The position numbers and the translations under genes are program-made. A stretch of 64,000 nt of DNA from CAVQNQ01 sp963714205 (GTDB lineage Bacteria > Acidobacteriota > Terriglobia > Bryobacterales > Bryobacteraceae), in the NCBI GenBank assembly GCA_963714205.1, contig CAVQNQ010000002.1, forward strand, positions 248,001 to 312,000. Direction: 5' to 3'. Position 1 is the stretch's first letter. Each line of letters opens with the position of its first letter. The notes below the pieces were generated by a model. The model had not been told where the DNA came from. It saw only the letters and a list, made by a program, of their open reading frames with translations, and did no database searches. Below are positions 15,607-24,493 of this stretch, piece after piece.

Positions 15607-16413
15607 TTGCAAAACGCCATTCAGTTGATTGGCTACCTGGTCGGGGTGCCCTTGGAAGTGCTGATCGTCGCGACCCTCTTGCGCGGCGGCTACTCGCGGT
15701 ATCCCTTCGTCTTCGCGTACGTCATCGCCGACCTGATCACCACCGTGATCGAGATCCGGCCCTGTTTGGGTTACGGTTCCCGAATGAGCGAGTCGATCCA
15801 CCAGTTCATGTGGATCTACTGGATCGATGAACGTGTCATGGAGACACTGATCTTCCTGGTTGTCATCAGCTTGGTGTACCTGGCTGCTCAGGACCGAAAA
15901 CCAAGGGGCGCGGGGGTGGCGGGAGTGATCGGGGGGACCCTGATCTTTACGGTTATCTCATTTTCGATTCACTACCGTCCCAACCTTTACGTGGGCCAAT
16001 GGATGACTCCATGGACTCGTGATATGAATTTCGCCGGGGCGATTCTCGACCTTGGGCTGTGGGCTAAATTGATTTCCCAGCCCCGCAAGGATTATCGGCT
16101 GCTGATGGTGAGCGGCGCACTAGGTATCCAATTCACCGCTCAAGCAATCGGGCAGGCCATCCGGACGCTTTCCCACTCGCCTACCATCCGGTTCCTCGCT
16201 AATATCCTGTTGATGTCGATGAACCTGATCTTCCTCTATCTCTGGTATCAGGCATTTCACGCGGGCGCTTCCGCGTCGCCTGAGCCAGCCCGCCCCGCCG
16301 CGGGAAAAGCCGGCTTCGAATCGAGCCCCTCTCCCGCGGCTCAACCTAACATTAACGATATTCGTTTAGGGTTGGTTGGAACTCGTCGAAGCGGTTGGCT
16401 GGCTGGTGAGTGA
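15607..16413 (+). CDS. polytopic membrane protein of unknown function
   Basis: 268 residues with about seven predicted membrane helices: near 5-25, 33-50, 78-95, 103-123, 140-158, 163-185 and 195-220. The C-terminal ~45 residues are Pro/Ala/Ser-rich and cytoplasmic or disordered. A stop at 15601 in the same frame limits the start to the TTG at 15607 or a TTG at 15625; neither has a strong ribosome site. I recognise no transport or enzymatic motif. It lies 50 bases after the repeat-protein gene on the same strand and overlaps the convergent OmpA-like gene by 48 bases, so its last residues may be poorly conserved. Confidence 0.65.
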   Translation: MQNAIQLIGYLVGVPLEVLIVATLLRGGYSRYPFVFAYVIADLITTVIEIRPCLGYGSRMSESIHQFMWIYWIDERVMETLIFLVVISLVYLAAQDRKPRGAGVAGVIGGTLIFTVISFSIHYRPNLYVGQWMTPWTRDMNFAGAILDLGLWAKLISQPRKDYRLLMVSGALGIQFTAQAIGQAIRTLSHSPTIRFLANILLMSMNLIFLYLWYQAFHAGASASPEPARPAAGKAGFESSPSPAAQPNINDIRLGLVGTRRSGWLAGE

Positions 16414-17142
16414 GGCAGTCGCCTGATCGGCACTGAAAACCTTCACTTCCACGCGGCGGTTCTTGGCCCGCGCGGCCCGGTTGTGCGCCTCATCGACGGG
16501 TTTCTCTTCGCCCAGACCGATCATGTGGACGCGGTAGATCGGAATATCGTGCTTGGCGACGAGGTACTCGACGACCGAGTCGGCACGCCGCCGGCTGAGA
16601 GCTTCATTATAGGCTCTTGAGCCCGTGCTGTCCGTGTAACCTTCCACCGCGATGAAGAATCGCTTGTCGCTCTGCACATCGCTGGCGAGCTTGTCCAGGT
16701 CTTGTTTGGCCTGCGGGGTCAGTGCCCACTGGTTGAATTTGAACGGCACAGTAGCCGAAGTCTGCATCCGGTAATCGTCGATATTGCTGACGACCTGCCT
16801 CAAGCTGTTGATAGCCTGGTTGTCCTGGTCGGCGGTTTGAGCGGCCTGATTGGCCCGGTTCATCGCTTCCTGGGCATGCTGGTCGGCCGTGGCCGCGTGC
16901 TGGTCCGCGCCGGAGGCCCGCTCCTGGGCGGCGCTGATACCGCTTTGCGCACGCTCATCGACCTGTTTCACCTGGCTTTGAGTATCTTGGATCTGCTGAC
17001 TGTTCTGAGTAGTCTGTTGACCTACCTGATCTACCTTAGCTTGAACTGGAGCGGTGGTGTTGCGGACATACTTTTTAGTAGCGCAACCGGAGGTGATCAG
17101 GGTGGCCGTCACGATGCATGTAGTCGCAAGGAAACGTTTCAT
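16366..17142 (-). CDS. OmpA-family lipoprotein with coiled-coil stalk
   Basis: 258 residues. The lipoprotein signal MKRFLATTCIVTATLITSGC puts the lipidated Cys at position 20. An Ala/Gln/Asn-rich heptad region (about 30-120; VQAKVDQVGQQTTQNSQQ...) should form an Lpp-like trimeric coiled coil. The OmpA peptidoglycan-binding domain (about 130-245) has the conserved VEGYTDSTGSRAYNEALSRRRADSV and RAKNRRVEV. The likely role is anchoring the outer membrane to peptidoglycan. ATG 17142 is chosen because the lipobox follows; the frame is open upstream but with no signal. The Ser/Thr-rich tail overlaps the convergent membrane-protein gene. Confidence 0.9.
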   Translation of the reverse strand: MKRFLATTCIVTATLITSGCATKKYVRNTTAPVQAKVDQVGQQTTQNSQQIQDTQSQVKQVDERAQSGISAAQERASGADQHAATADQHAQEAMNRANQAAQTADQDNQAINSLRQVVSNIDDYRMQTSATVPFKFNQWALTPQAKQDLDKLASDVQSDKRFFIAVEGYTDSTGSRAYNEALSRRRADSVVEYLVAKHDIPIYRVHMIGLGEEKPVDEAHNRAARAKNRRVEVKVFSADQATASLTSQPTASTSSNQP

Positions 17143-17639
17143 GTTCCTAACCTCGCGCTTTATAATGCAATTCAGCAGCCCATGTCTCGCGGCCACGATT
17201 TTGCCCATTTTCAAGGGCGCAGGAACGTCAGCCGTGTAACGATTACGCAAGGTGTGTGCGTTTTCTTCCTTCCCCAGGCTGACTGATGAAACACGGGGGA
17301 CCCGGCCGAAAGAAGCTTGGAGGAGCACCCGTTGCAGTCTACGGCGACTGGAGCCGAGTTGAATGCCTTAACGCGCCGCGACCACAACGGGAAGTTCGGC
17401 GCCGCCGCCGCCGGTATCCAGGCAGGTCCCAAGCCACGTTCTCATAGATCTCATCTTCGGGATCGAAATCCAAAGGCCAAAAGTGGAGTGTATCCATAAC
17501 ATCGACCTACAGGAGCTTCTGAAGAGGAACAACTTCATTGTACCACCGTGCGCTTTAAGTCAAGTTACAGGCAAGTTTATGAAAACACATAAGATTTGGC
17601 TTCTTCGGCCGGGAAACGAGACTGCGGGGGCTTTTCGGG
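17143..17639. other. 497-base intergenic region, no gene identified
   Basis: It separates the starts of two minus-strand genes' region from the pseudokinase stop. Only short open frames without signal, ribosome site or recognisable domain occur. The stretch 17500-17600 is AT-richer than its surroundings and may hold upstream control sequence for the OmpA lipoprotein. A GGGGGACCC at 17295 resembles one conserved core of ydaO riboswitches, but the partner core is missing. Confidence 0.5.
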
Positions 17640-20081
17640 CTACAGTTTGAGCTTCTCGGTCCAGTTGGTCACCACCGTAATGGGCGAAGAGTTGGACCAC
17701 TCCAGAGGGAGGTTGACCAGGAAGCGCTGACCGTCGCGGGAGACGTCATAGAGATTCCACGTGTGCGGGATGGGGCGGGTCTCGAACAGGAGGCGCGCTT
17801 CATCGAACTGGAATTCAGTCCCCTTGGGGTGGACGTTGACACTCATCATCCGGCCGCCGGAGGTTATGTAAACCAGCTCGCTCGAATCTCCACTCCAGCG
17901 CGGCAGCCCGCCTCCGTTTGGAGATACCTGCCAACGGCGTTTGGTATTCGACGAGAAGGAGTCGAAGGCCTGCACGTAAACCTGGTTCACGCCGGATTCA
18001 TCGGACTGGAAGGCCAGCCACCGGCCATCGGGGGAAAGCGCTCCGTAGCCTTCCGAATACACGGTGTTCAGGATGGGCGTGGCGCGGTGCTCGGCCAGCG
18101 AAAACAACCACACATCGGCCTTGGTGCTGTCCGCGAGCGATCCGAACAGGATAAACCTGCCGTCGCGGGACCAGTCCGTGGGATATTTCGGGAGAGGGCT
18201 CTTGTAGAGCAGTTCGGGGCGGGCGGCGGGCGTGGCGGCCTGCCCGTAGATGTCGTAGCTACCTTCCTGGTTGCTGAAGAAGGCGATGCGCGTGCCGTCC
18301 GGCGACCAAATGGGAGATCCCTCGTGGGCCGGCGTGGAGGTAAGCTGAGTCGCGCCGCCGGAGGCGTTCAAAATCCAGAGGTTGGCGTGCTCGCCTTCCA
18401 CCCCCAGTTTGGCGACTATGGCGCGGGTTCCGTCGGGTGAGATGCGCGGCGGGCCCCACTCCCCGGGCTCGCTGGGCGATCCCAATTGTTTGCCGGTGCG
18501 GTCCATCCAGACCAACTGGCGGGTCGACCGAACGGTGCTTTGATAGACCAGGACTCCATTGGAGGAGACCGAAATGGGCGCCAGCGAGAGGCTGCGGACT
18601 GCCCCGATATCCGGCGCCAAGGCCAGTGGCTCGCCTTCCACCGCCAGCCGGGAAGCGTTGAAGCGGCGGGCCACCATGTCGCGATCCCGCAAATACAGCA
18701 GGTAGCCGTCCTGGGAGCTGCCACTCGCCAGAGGCGAAAAGACCGCGTTGGTTTCGGCGGCGAACACGAACTGGTGGCCGGGGTGATCGAGCGCCGCGGT
18801 GTATACCCCCGTGGTTTCGGCAATCTCGGTCAGCCCGAAAAAGATGAAGTGCCGGCCATCGGGCAGGAACTGGGGCCACAGGTGAGCGTGTTCAGAGCGC
18901 GAAGCGTCCAGTGTGGTGTAGGGTTGCGGCTGGCCGCCCTGCGCGGAGACCTTATATAGCCCGCCATTCAGGCCGGGCGCGAACAGGATGGTGCCATCCG
19001 AGCTCCAGGCGCCGCCGCCGGCCATGGCCTCCACGGCACAGACGATTTGGGGCGCGCCCGGGCCACCCGCCTCGTTGCGCACGCGGACGCGCTTCAACGA
19101 GCGATTGGCGAAAAAGCCGATGGATTGACCGTCGGGCGACCAGAAGGGCGCGAAACCGCCGTCGGTTCCCGGAATCACGGTAGCGGCGAGCTCGTCCAGG
19201 GGCCGCAGCCAGAGCATGCGCTGGCCTTCGGCGGCTATGGCCGAGAACGCCAGGTAGCGGCCATCGGGCGAAATGGAGGGAGTTCCCGGATAGCTGCTAT
19301 GCTCGGGCGCGGTCACGGAAAAGCGCATAACCGAAGGCGCGGGCCGGCGGCGCAGGTAGATTGCCGCGGCAGCCGTCAGCGCCGCCAGGGCCACCAGCAG
19401 CAACGCCACTGCGGCCAGGCGCCACCTTGCATCCGTGGACGGGCTGGCAGCGGTTTCGTTATGGAGCGGCGGCCGCGGCGCAAAATTCCTGGGCTTGTGT
19501 AGCAGCTCGCGGGCGCGTTGTTCCGCGGCCCGCGCCAGTTGGCCGGCAAGTTTCAGCTCGATCACCGCATTCTGAATGCGCTGCCGCCGCTGCGCCGGGT
19601 CCTTGACCAGGCATGAGGCAATCACCCCTTCCATAGCCGCATGCACGGGCGAATGGCTCATCAGGGCGAGCGGCGGCTTCAGCAGAATCGCGTTGCCGAG
19701 ATCGCCGCCATCCCCGGGAAAGGCGCGCCGGCCGGCGGCCATCTCGTAGAGTATGGCCCCGTAGGCGAAGACGTCGCTGCGCCAGTCCGGCTCCAGGCCG
19801 CGAACCTCTTCGGGAGAGCGGTAGGGGGCGTGTGGATCGTCGTCGGAGGGCGGAGGCAGAATCCGCGCGCCCCGGTAGGTCAGTAGAATCGCCGATGGCG
19901 AAAGCGCTCCGTGCACGCGGCCGAGCGAATGGGCCTTGCCCAGTTCAGAACCGATTTCGATGGCGTAACGCAGGGCATCGGAGGGATCCAGAGGGCCTCG
20001 CCCGAGCCGGATCGACAAAAGCTCGCCATTGATCGGCTCGCCATTTACGAAATCGCGATCCTGCCCGCCCGATTGCAGCAC
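17640..20081 (-). CDS. pseudokinase - membrane helix - PD40/TolB beta-propeller protein
   Basis: 813 residues from GTG 20081 (830 from TTG 20132). The N-terminal ~190 residues match the C-lobe of bacterial Ser/Thr kinases: AHSLGRVHGALSPSAILL replaces the HRDLKPxN catalytic loop, ILPPPSDDDP stands where DFG should be, and PYRSPEEV...WRSDVFAYGAILYEM (APE and helix F) is intact. There is no glycine loop and no VAIK lysine. One membrane helix (about 221-247) leads to repeated PD40 blades (ISPDGRYLAF, WSPDGTRIAFF, LSPDGRWLAFQ) of a periplasmic propeller. GTG 20081 is preferred because GGAG lies seven bases upstream and the likely promoter sits too close to the TTG. It is probably a sensor or scaffold, not a kinase. 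Confidence 0.85.
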   Translation of the reverse strand: MLQSGGQDRDFVNGEPINGELLSIRLGRGPLDPSDALRYAIEIGSELGKAHSLGRVHGALSPSAILLTYRGARILPPPSDDDPHAPYRSPEEVRGLEPDWRSDVFAYGAILYEMAAGRRAFPGDGGDLGNAILLKPPLALMSHSPVHAAMEGVIASCLVKDPAQRRQRIQNAVIELKLAGQLARAAEQRARELLHKPRNFAPRPPLHNETAASPSTDARWRLAAVALLLVALAALTAAAAIYLRRRPAPSVMRFSVTAPEHSSYPGTPSISPDGRYLAFSAIAAEGQRMLWLRPLDELAATVIPGTDGGFAPFWSPDGQSIGFFANRSLKRVRVRNEAGGPGAPQIVCAVEAMAGGGAWSSDGTILFAPGLNGGLYKVSAQGGQPQPYTTLDASRSEHAHLWPQFLPDGRHFIFFGLTEIAETTGVYTAALDHPGHQFVFAAETNAVFSPLASGSSQDGYLLYLRDRDMVARRFNASRLAVEGEPLALAPDIGAVRSLSLAPISVSSNGVLVYQSTVRSTRQLVWMDRTGKQLGSPSEPGEWGPPRISPDGTRAIVAKLGVEGEHANLWILNASGGATQLTSTPAHEGSPIWSPDGTRIAFFSNQEGSYDIYGQAATPAARPELLYKSPLPKYPTDWSRDGRFILFGSLADSTKADVWLFSLAEHRATPILNTVYSEGYGALSPDGRWLAFQSDESGVNQVYVQAFDSFSSNTKRRWQVSPNGGGLPRWSGDSSELVYITSGGRMMSVNVHPKGTEFQFDEARLLFETRPIPHTWNLYDVSRDGQRFLVNLPLEWSNSSPITVVTNWTEKLKL

Positions 20082-20136
20082 TGGTTTGCTCCGGCCGGCC
20101 GCGAGAATTCCGCTCCCGAACCGGCCTTGCAATCAC

Positions 20137-20165
20137 ACTATACTCTCGGGTGAGGGTCGCTACAA
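20137..20165 (-). promoter_or_regulatory. probable promoter of the pseudokinase gene
   Basis: On the minus strand TTGTAG (20165-20160), a 17-base spacer and TATAGT (20142-20137). Transcription would begin near 20130, at or just inside the upstream TTG codon, which argues for translation from the GTG at 20081. Confidence 0.5.
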
Positions 20166-20220
20166 TTGTGTCACCGGATAGTAGAGTCCTGGATGTACTA
20201 ACCGCAAGGATAGCAGTCGC

Positions 20221-20508
20221 CTAGACGCCCACCAGTTTGCGGCTGTGCTGCCAGAGGTCGCTGGCTTCGTCGACCACTTTGCGGCTCTCCTCGTAGATGT
20301 TCTTGATGTGATCGACGATGTCCCGGGTCACACCGGCCAGGTCGCCCGAACGGTCGGAGAGCCGCTTGGCGACATCTTTGGCCGAATCCCAGCGGGTCTG
20401 TCTTCTGCGGGAAAGCGCGATAGCGACTCCGACCCCGGTGCCGATCGCAATTCCAATCCAGATCTTTTTCGCGTTGCCGCCGTTGACATCTTGCGTATCC
20501 GAACCCAT
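20221..20508 (-). CDS. YtxH-like small membrane-anchored protein
   Basis: 95 residues. A Gly-rich membrane segment (KKIWIGIAIGTGVGVAIAL, about 14-32) is followed by an amphipathic basic helix region (RRRQTRWDSAKDVAKRLSDRSGDLAGVTRDIVDHIKNIYEESRKVVDEA), the layout of YtxH/DUF883-type stress proteins. The ATG at 20508 is used because the preceding in-frame stretch is Arg-rich with no export signal. It is divergent from the merR-type gene. The role is unknown; relatives are associated with envelope stress. Confidence 0.65.
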   Translation of the reverse strand: MGSDTQDVNGGNAKKIWIGIAIGTGVGVAIALSRRRQTRWDSAKDVAKRLSDRSGDLAGVTRDIVDHIKNIYEESRKVVDEASDLWQHSRKLVGV

Positions 20509-20681
20509 ACTCGAAATCCCCCCACTCACAGTGTACCGGCGGGCCGCCCGCTTGACCGGACGGTAAGCGCCGCCCGCGTAAGGGTTCGCACAAGCATACC
20601 GAATGCTTTCGTGAGACGCCGTACGGGCGCGGATCTCATTGCGCAACGATTCCAGATCCCGATATCCGCATCACCCCCCTA

Positions 20682-20709
20682 TTGACACCGGTCACGCCCC
20701 GTGTACAAT
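20682..20709 (+). promoter_or_regulatory. sigma-70-type promoter upstream of the MerR-family gene
   Basis: A perfect TTGACA (20682-20687), a 16-base spacer, and TACAAT (20704-20709, one mismatch). It starts about 38 bases ahead of the start codon. The spacer is not the 19-20 bases of promoters activated by MerR proteins, so it looks like a constitutive promoter. Confidence 0.7.
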
Positions 20710-20746
20710 CCAAGGTGGGGATATTTGACAACGAAAGTGGCGCAAA

Positions 20747-21249
20747 ATGTTTAAATCCAGGAAATCGCGGCCGGCCGCTTCCACCGAACTGCAGGGCCAC
20801 AACAGCAGCGAAGTCGCCCGGATCTGCGGAGTGAGCCTCCGCCAGTTGCAGTGGTGGGACGAGCGCAAGGTGGTCTCCCCCGGCAGGACGGCCACAGGCG
20901 CATTTACCTGCCGGAGGAAGTGGTCGAGATTTCGGTAATCGCGGAACTGCGGCGCAAGGGCTTCTCGCTGCAAAAGATCCGCCGCGTGATGCGCTTTCTG
21001 CAACGCGATATGGGCCGGCGCTTGAGCGAGGCGCTGTCTTCGTCGTCGGACATTCACCTGCTCACGGACGGCAAGTCCATTTACCTGGAGGAAGCCTCCA
21101 ATCGCATCATCGACTTGCTGAAGAACGCCCGCCAGCCCATGTTTTTGGTCTGCGTAACCGACCAGGTAAAGCGCCTGGCGGCGGCCACCGAGCGTAAGCC
21201 CGCCAAATCGGAGACGGCGGCGGCCGCGCGCAAGGCCCGCGCCGTCTGA
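20747..21249 (+). CDS. MerR-family transcriptional regulator (one apparent frameshift at 20877-20881)
   Basis: The N-terminal frame gives an HTH, SSEVARICGVSLRQLQWWDERKVVSP. The continuation, RRIYLPEEVVEISVIAELRRKGFSLQKIRRVMRFL, lies in the next frame. The break falls exactly at a run of five C (20877-20881); one more C restores a single 167-residue protein with the expected MerR order of HTH, wing and helix. Ahead of the break WWDERKVVSP matches the usual YYDRxGLLxP. The C-terminal part (about 100-150) is an effector region without a Cys cluster, so it is not a metal sensor. The gene has a strong promoter and lies before a CtpA-type protease. Homopolymer miscall is more likely than a pseudogene. 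Confidence 0.75.
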
Positions 21250-21358
21250 CGGCCGGACAGGCGCCTGCGTCAGGAAAGCACGCGCCATCGAAAGCACCCC
21301 TGCGGCGAGTTATGATAGATACCAGGGGGGCGTCCGTCTTTCGCCGACAGGCGATGCC

Positions 21359-22960
21359 ATGAAGACCAACCGGAATCTTATTATCGTTGGGATCGTCGCC
21401 GCGGCGGCCGTGCTGGCGCCGCTCTACGGTCCCGGAATTCGCGCGCGCGCCGCTTCCACCAGCGGAGATGATCTAGACCGCAGCATCCACGCGGTGGCGT
21501 CGGCCTACGCACTCATCGAGCAGAACTTCGCGGACGCGGTTTCCCCGGAGCGGGCCTTTTATCAGGGCGCCATTCCGGGCATGCTGCACACGCTCGATCC
21601 GCACTCCAATTTCGTGGACCCGGCCGAATACCGGGAGATGGAGCGGCGCCAGCATGCGCAGTATTTCGGCGTGGGCATGGAAATCTACATGGATGGCCCG
21701 CGCGTGGTGGTGATGCGGCCGCTCCCCGGTTCGCCGGCTTTAAATGCGGGTCTGCGGCGGGCCGACATCATCGTGGGAGTGGGCGATAAGGATGTCACGG
21801 GGCTCGATTCGGCGGCCGTGGCCGATCTTCTGCGGGGTCCGCGGGGCACGCAGGTGCGCGTGACGGTGCGCCGCGAAGGCGCGCCCGATCCCATCATGGT
21901 GACAATTACCCGCAGCGAGATCGGCACCACCGCCGTGGACGCCTTCCAGGTGAAGCCGGGAATCGTATTTCTGCGCGTGGACACCTTTGAGGCATCCAAC
22001 ATCAGCCGCGACGTGGAAGCGCGTCTGCGGCAGATGGGCGAGGAGAATGTCAACGGCCTGATTCTGGATTTGCGCGGCAACCTGGGCGGGCTGGTGAACG
22101 AAGCGGTGGCGCTGGCGGGAAGGTTCCTGCGCACCGGTCAGACGGTGGTCTCGCATCGCGGCCGCGCCGAGCAGGAGCAGGTCTTCCGCGCCAAGGGGCA
22201 GCCCCTGGCCCAAAAGTACCCGGTGGTAGTGCTGGTGGACCGCCAATCGGCTTCGGCGTCGGAGATCGTCTCGGGCGCGCTCCAGGATCACGACCGGGCC
22301 TGGATTCTGGGCGAAACCACTTTCGGCAAGGGCTTGGTGCAGGCGCAATTTCCGCTCGCGGAAGGCGCGGCGCTGCTGCTCACCATTGCGCACTACTACA
22401 CGCCCAGCGGCCGGCTCATCCAGCGGGATTATGAACACCAGTCGTTCCTGGAGTATTACTATTCGCGCCCCAGCGACACGCAGAACACGACCGACGACGT
22501 GAAGGCGACCGACAGCGGGCGCAAGGTTTACGGCGGCGGCGGCATCGCACCCGACGAGAAGTACACGCCGGCGCCGTTTAATGTTTTTCAACGCCGCGTG
22601 GGACCGATCGTGAACACGCCCAACGCGTTCTACCACTTCGCCTCGATCTACTTCGGCGCGGACCAGCCGCGGCTTCCGGCCGGATGGCAGCCCGACGACC
22701 AGGTGCTGAGCCGCTTCAGAGACTACCTGAAATCGCAGCAGATTCCCTTCACTACAGAGGAGTTCGAAGCCAACCAGCAGTGGATTCGCGGCCAGCTTCG
22801 GTGGGAGATGTATATTCGCGCGTTCGACAAGGAGACCGCCGACCGGGCCCTGTGGCAGGACGATCCGGAGGTCCAGAAGGCGATTGAGAGCCTGCCCAGG
22901 GCGCAATTGCTGTTGCAGTCCGCTCAGCGCGTCCTGGCCCGGCGCACCGCGCCCCACTAA
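21359..22960 (+). CDS. ctpA: C-terminal processing peptidase, S41A family
   Basis: 533 residues, exported serine protease. An N-terminal signal or anchor (NLIIVGIVAAAAVLAPLYGP) precedes a helical cap, a PDZ domain (about 85-180; VVVMRPLPGSPALNAGLRRADIIVGV) and the S41 core. The catalytic pair is Ser299 in RQSASASEIVSG and Lys324 in TTFGKGLVQ, 25 residues apart as in the Tsp/Prc family. FLRVDTFEASNISRDVEA...LILDLRGNLGGLV is conserved. The C-terminal ~130 residues form an extra domain typical of acidobacterial and cyanobacterial CtpA proteins. It acts on C-termini of envelope proteins; the specific substrate is not evident. Confidence 0.93.
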   Translation: MKTNRNLIIVGIVAAAAVLAPLYGPGIRARAASTSGDDLDRSIHAVASAYALIEQNFADAVSPERAFYQGAIPGMLHTLDPHSNFVDPAEYREMERRQHAQYFGVGMEIYMDGPRVVVMRPLPGSPALNAGLRRADIIVGVGDKDVTGLDSAAVADLLRGPRGTQVRVTVRREGAPDPIMVTITRSEIGTTAVDAFQVKPGIVFLRVDTFEASNISRDVEARLRQMGEENVNGLILDLRGNLGGLVNEAVALAGRFLRTGQTVVSHRGRAEQEQVFRAKGQPLAQKYPVVVLVDRQSASASEIVSGALQDHDRAWILGETTFGKGLVQAQFPLAEGAALLLTIAHYYTPSGRLIQRDYEHQSFLEYYYSRPSDTQNTTDDVKATDSGRKVYGGGGIAPDEKYTPAPFNVFQRRVGPIVNTPNAFYHFASIYFGADQPRLPAGWQPDDQVLSRFRDYLKSQQIPFTTEEFEANQQWIRGQLRWEMYIRAFDKETADRALWQDDPEVQKAIESLPRAQLLLQSAQRVLARRTAPH

Positions 22961-23001
22961 GTTCCCATTCCCCGGCTCCGCCCGTTGTTAGAATCGAAGC
23001 T

Positions 23002-24444
23002 GTGCCGGCCCCCATCGACGCCCAATCGCTGGCGGTGAAGCGCGCGGAAGTCGAATTCCACAACTTCGCGTCGCTCGGCCAACCCGCGCGTGCCATAGCC
23101 TCCTATCTCGATGAGAACGTCCGCCGCGGCGCCATGATCCTCCAGCATCACGATTTTATCGGCCCGCTAACCCCCTTCCTCGAGATCGGCGCCAATGCCG
23201 GCCACACCAGCTACATGCTGGCCAACCAGTTCTCGGCCTCCGGCTTCGCTTTGGATCTCTCCGCCGACGCTCTGCGCCACGGCATCGCCCTCATGGAGCG
23301 CTGCGATTTCCCGCGGGCGCCCGTCCGCGTGGCCGGCGACGCCCTCAACCTGCCGTTCCGCGACGGCTCCCTCCGCTTTGTCATGGCGTGCCAGATGCTC
23401 AGCCAGTTCATGGATATCGAGAGCGTCTTCGTCGAAGTCAAGCGCGTGCTCTCCCCCGGCGGCGTGTTTCTGTTCGTCGAGGAGCCGCTGCGCCGTCTGC
23501 TCTCTCTGCGCCTCTACCGCTCGCCGTACCAGAACCGCATGAAGCCGTGGGAGCGCCAGCTTTTCGACTGGGGACTGCTGGGCTACCTGGTGCGCGACGT
23601 CATCGGCGCCGAGCAGGAGGCGAGCTTCGGCATACGCCAGAATCACACGATGTACCTCAAGGACTGGCATCAGCTCGTCACCCGGCATTTCGCCGAGCAC
23701 CGCTACCTGGTCTTCGTGCCGCAACGCGGCTGGGGCGAACGCATTATGAAACGCCTGGCCATCCAGCTCGATCCGCACCGCTCGGAATGGCGCGCCGCCC
23801 ACCTGCTCGGCGGAACGCTGGCGGCCATGGCCCGCAAAGCCGGGCCGGATGAGTTGCTCGCAGTCGCGCCGGCGAACTTCGAGACGCTGCTGCGCTGTCC
23901 CGATTGCCACGGTGGCCTGGCATGCGACGGCGCCGCGGCGCTCTCCTGCGCTTCCTGCGGCTTTCACGCACCGCTCGAGGGCGGTGTGTACAACCTGCTG
24001 TCCTCGGCCGAACGCGCCGAACTCTATCCCGGCGACCGCGACGACTCTATCGATTTCTCGCTCGCGGGCCACGCCGGCCGGCTCGGGGAGGGATGGCACG
24101 AGCTCGAGGGCGAGTTCGGTAACAAGTACCGCTGGATGGGCGCGCGGGCGTCCGCCCGTTTGCGCGCGTCGCGTTCCGCTCCGCAGCGCCTGCGCGTGCG
24201 CGGCTACGCCCATGCCGCCCAGTTCCGGCTGGGACGGCCCGTGCGGGTCGAGCTTTTCGACAACGGGTCGCGCCTGGCCCAGCAGAGCCTCGATCGCCCC
24301 GGAATGTTCGTCATCGAAGCCGATGTGCCGGACGCGGCCGACCACACCATCGAGATCGCCGCATCCCCCCTCTGGAGCGCCCCCGGCGATGGGCGCCTGT
24401 TTACCGTCAATATCGGCATGATCCGGCTGGTGCCGCGCGATTGA
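23002..24444 (+). CDS. SAM-dependent methyltransferase with zinc ribbon and C-terminal beta domain
   Basis: 480 residues from GTG 23002. The class I methyltransferase domain (about 20-290) has motif I FLEIGANAGHTS, an acidic residue after ALDLS, and LSPGGVFLFVEEP. A zinc-ribbon-like module follows with LLRCPDCHGGL...ALSCASCG (about 296-322). The last ~110 residues look like a beta-sandwich or carbohydrate-binding fold (LRVRGYAHAAQFRLGRPVRVELFDNG). That architecture suggests modification of a glycan, lipid or secondary metabolite; the substrate is unknown. It stands alone between the protease and the adhesin-like lipoprotein. Confidence 0.8.
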   Translation: MPAPIDAQSLAVKRAEVEFHNFASLGQPARAIASYLDENVRRGAMILQHHDFIGPLTPFLEIGANAGHTSYMLANQFSASGFALDLSADALRHGIALMERCDFPRAPVRVAGDALNLPFRDGSLRFVMACQMLSQFMDIESVFVEVKRVLSPGGVFLFVEEPLRRLLSLRLYRSPYQNRMKPWERQLFDWGLLGYLVRDVIGAEQEASFGIRQNHTMYLKDWHQLVTRHFAEHRYLVFVPQRGWGERIMKRLAIQLDPHRSEWRAAHLLGGTLAAMARKAGPDELLAVAPANFETLLRCPDCHGGLACDGAAALSCASCGFHAPLEGGVYNLLSSAERAELYPGDRDDSIDFSLAGHAGRLGEGWHELEGEFGNKYRWMGARASARLRASRSAPQRLRVRGYAHAAQFRLGRPVRVELFDNGSRLAQQSLDRPGMFVIEADVPDAADHTIEIAASPLWSAPGDGRLFTVNIGMIRLVPRD

Positions 24445-24493
24445 GGGAACAAACTTGGGCAGCCCTGCGTACTCCGTGAATCGAGGAATGATT

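Noticed and set aside
15007..15620. Four long overlapping open frames across the repeat array on both strands
   Set aside because: They are by-products of a 51-bp (17-codon) repeat. Only the plus frame from 14919 has a signal peptide and ribosome site.
17285..17420. ydaO-type c-di-AMP riboswitch suggested by CACGGGGGACCCGG at 17291-17304
   Set aside because: The second conserved core (AGCTAACCTCG-like) does not follow within 200 bases; a CTAACCTCG occurs only upstream at 17148, in the wrong order, and no paired outer stem is visible.
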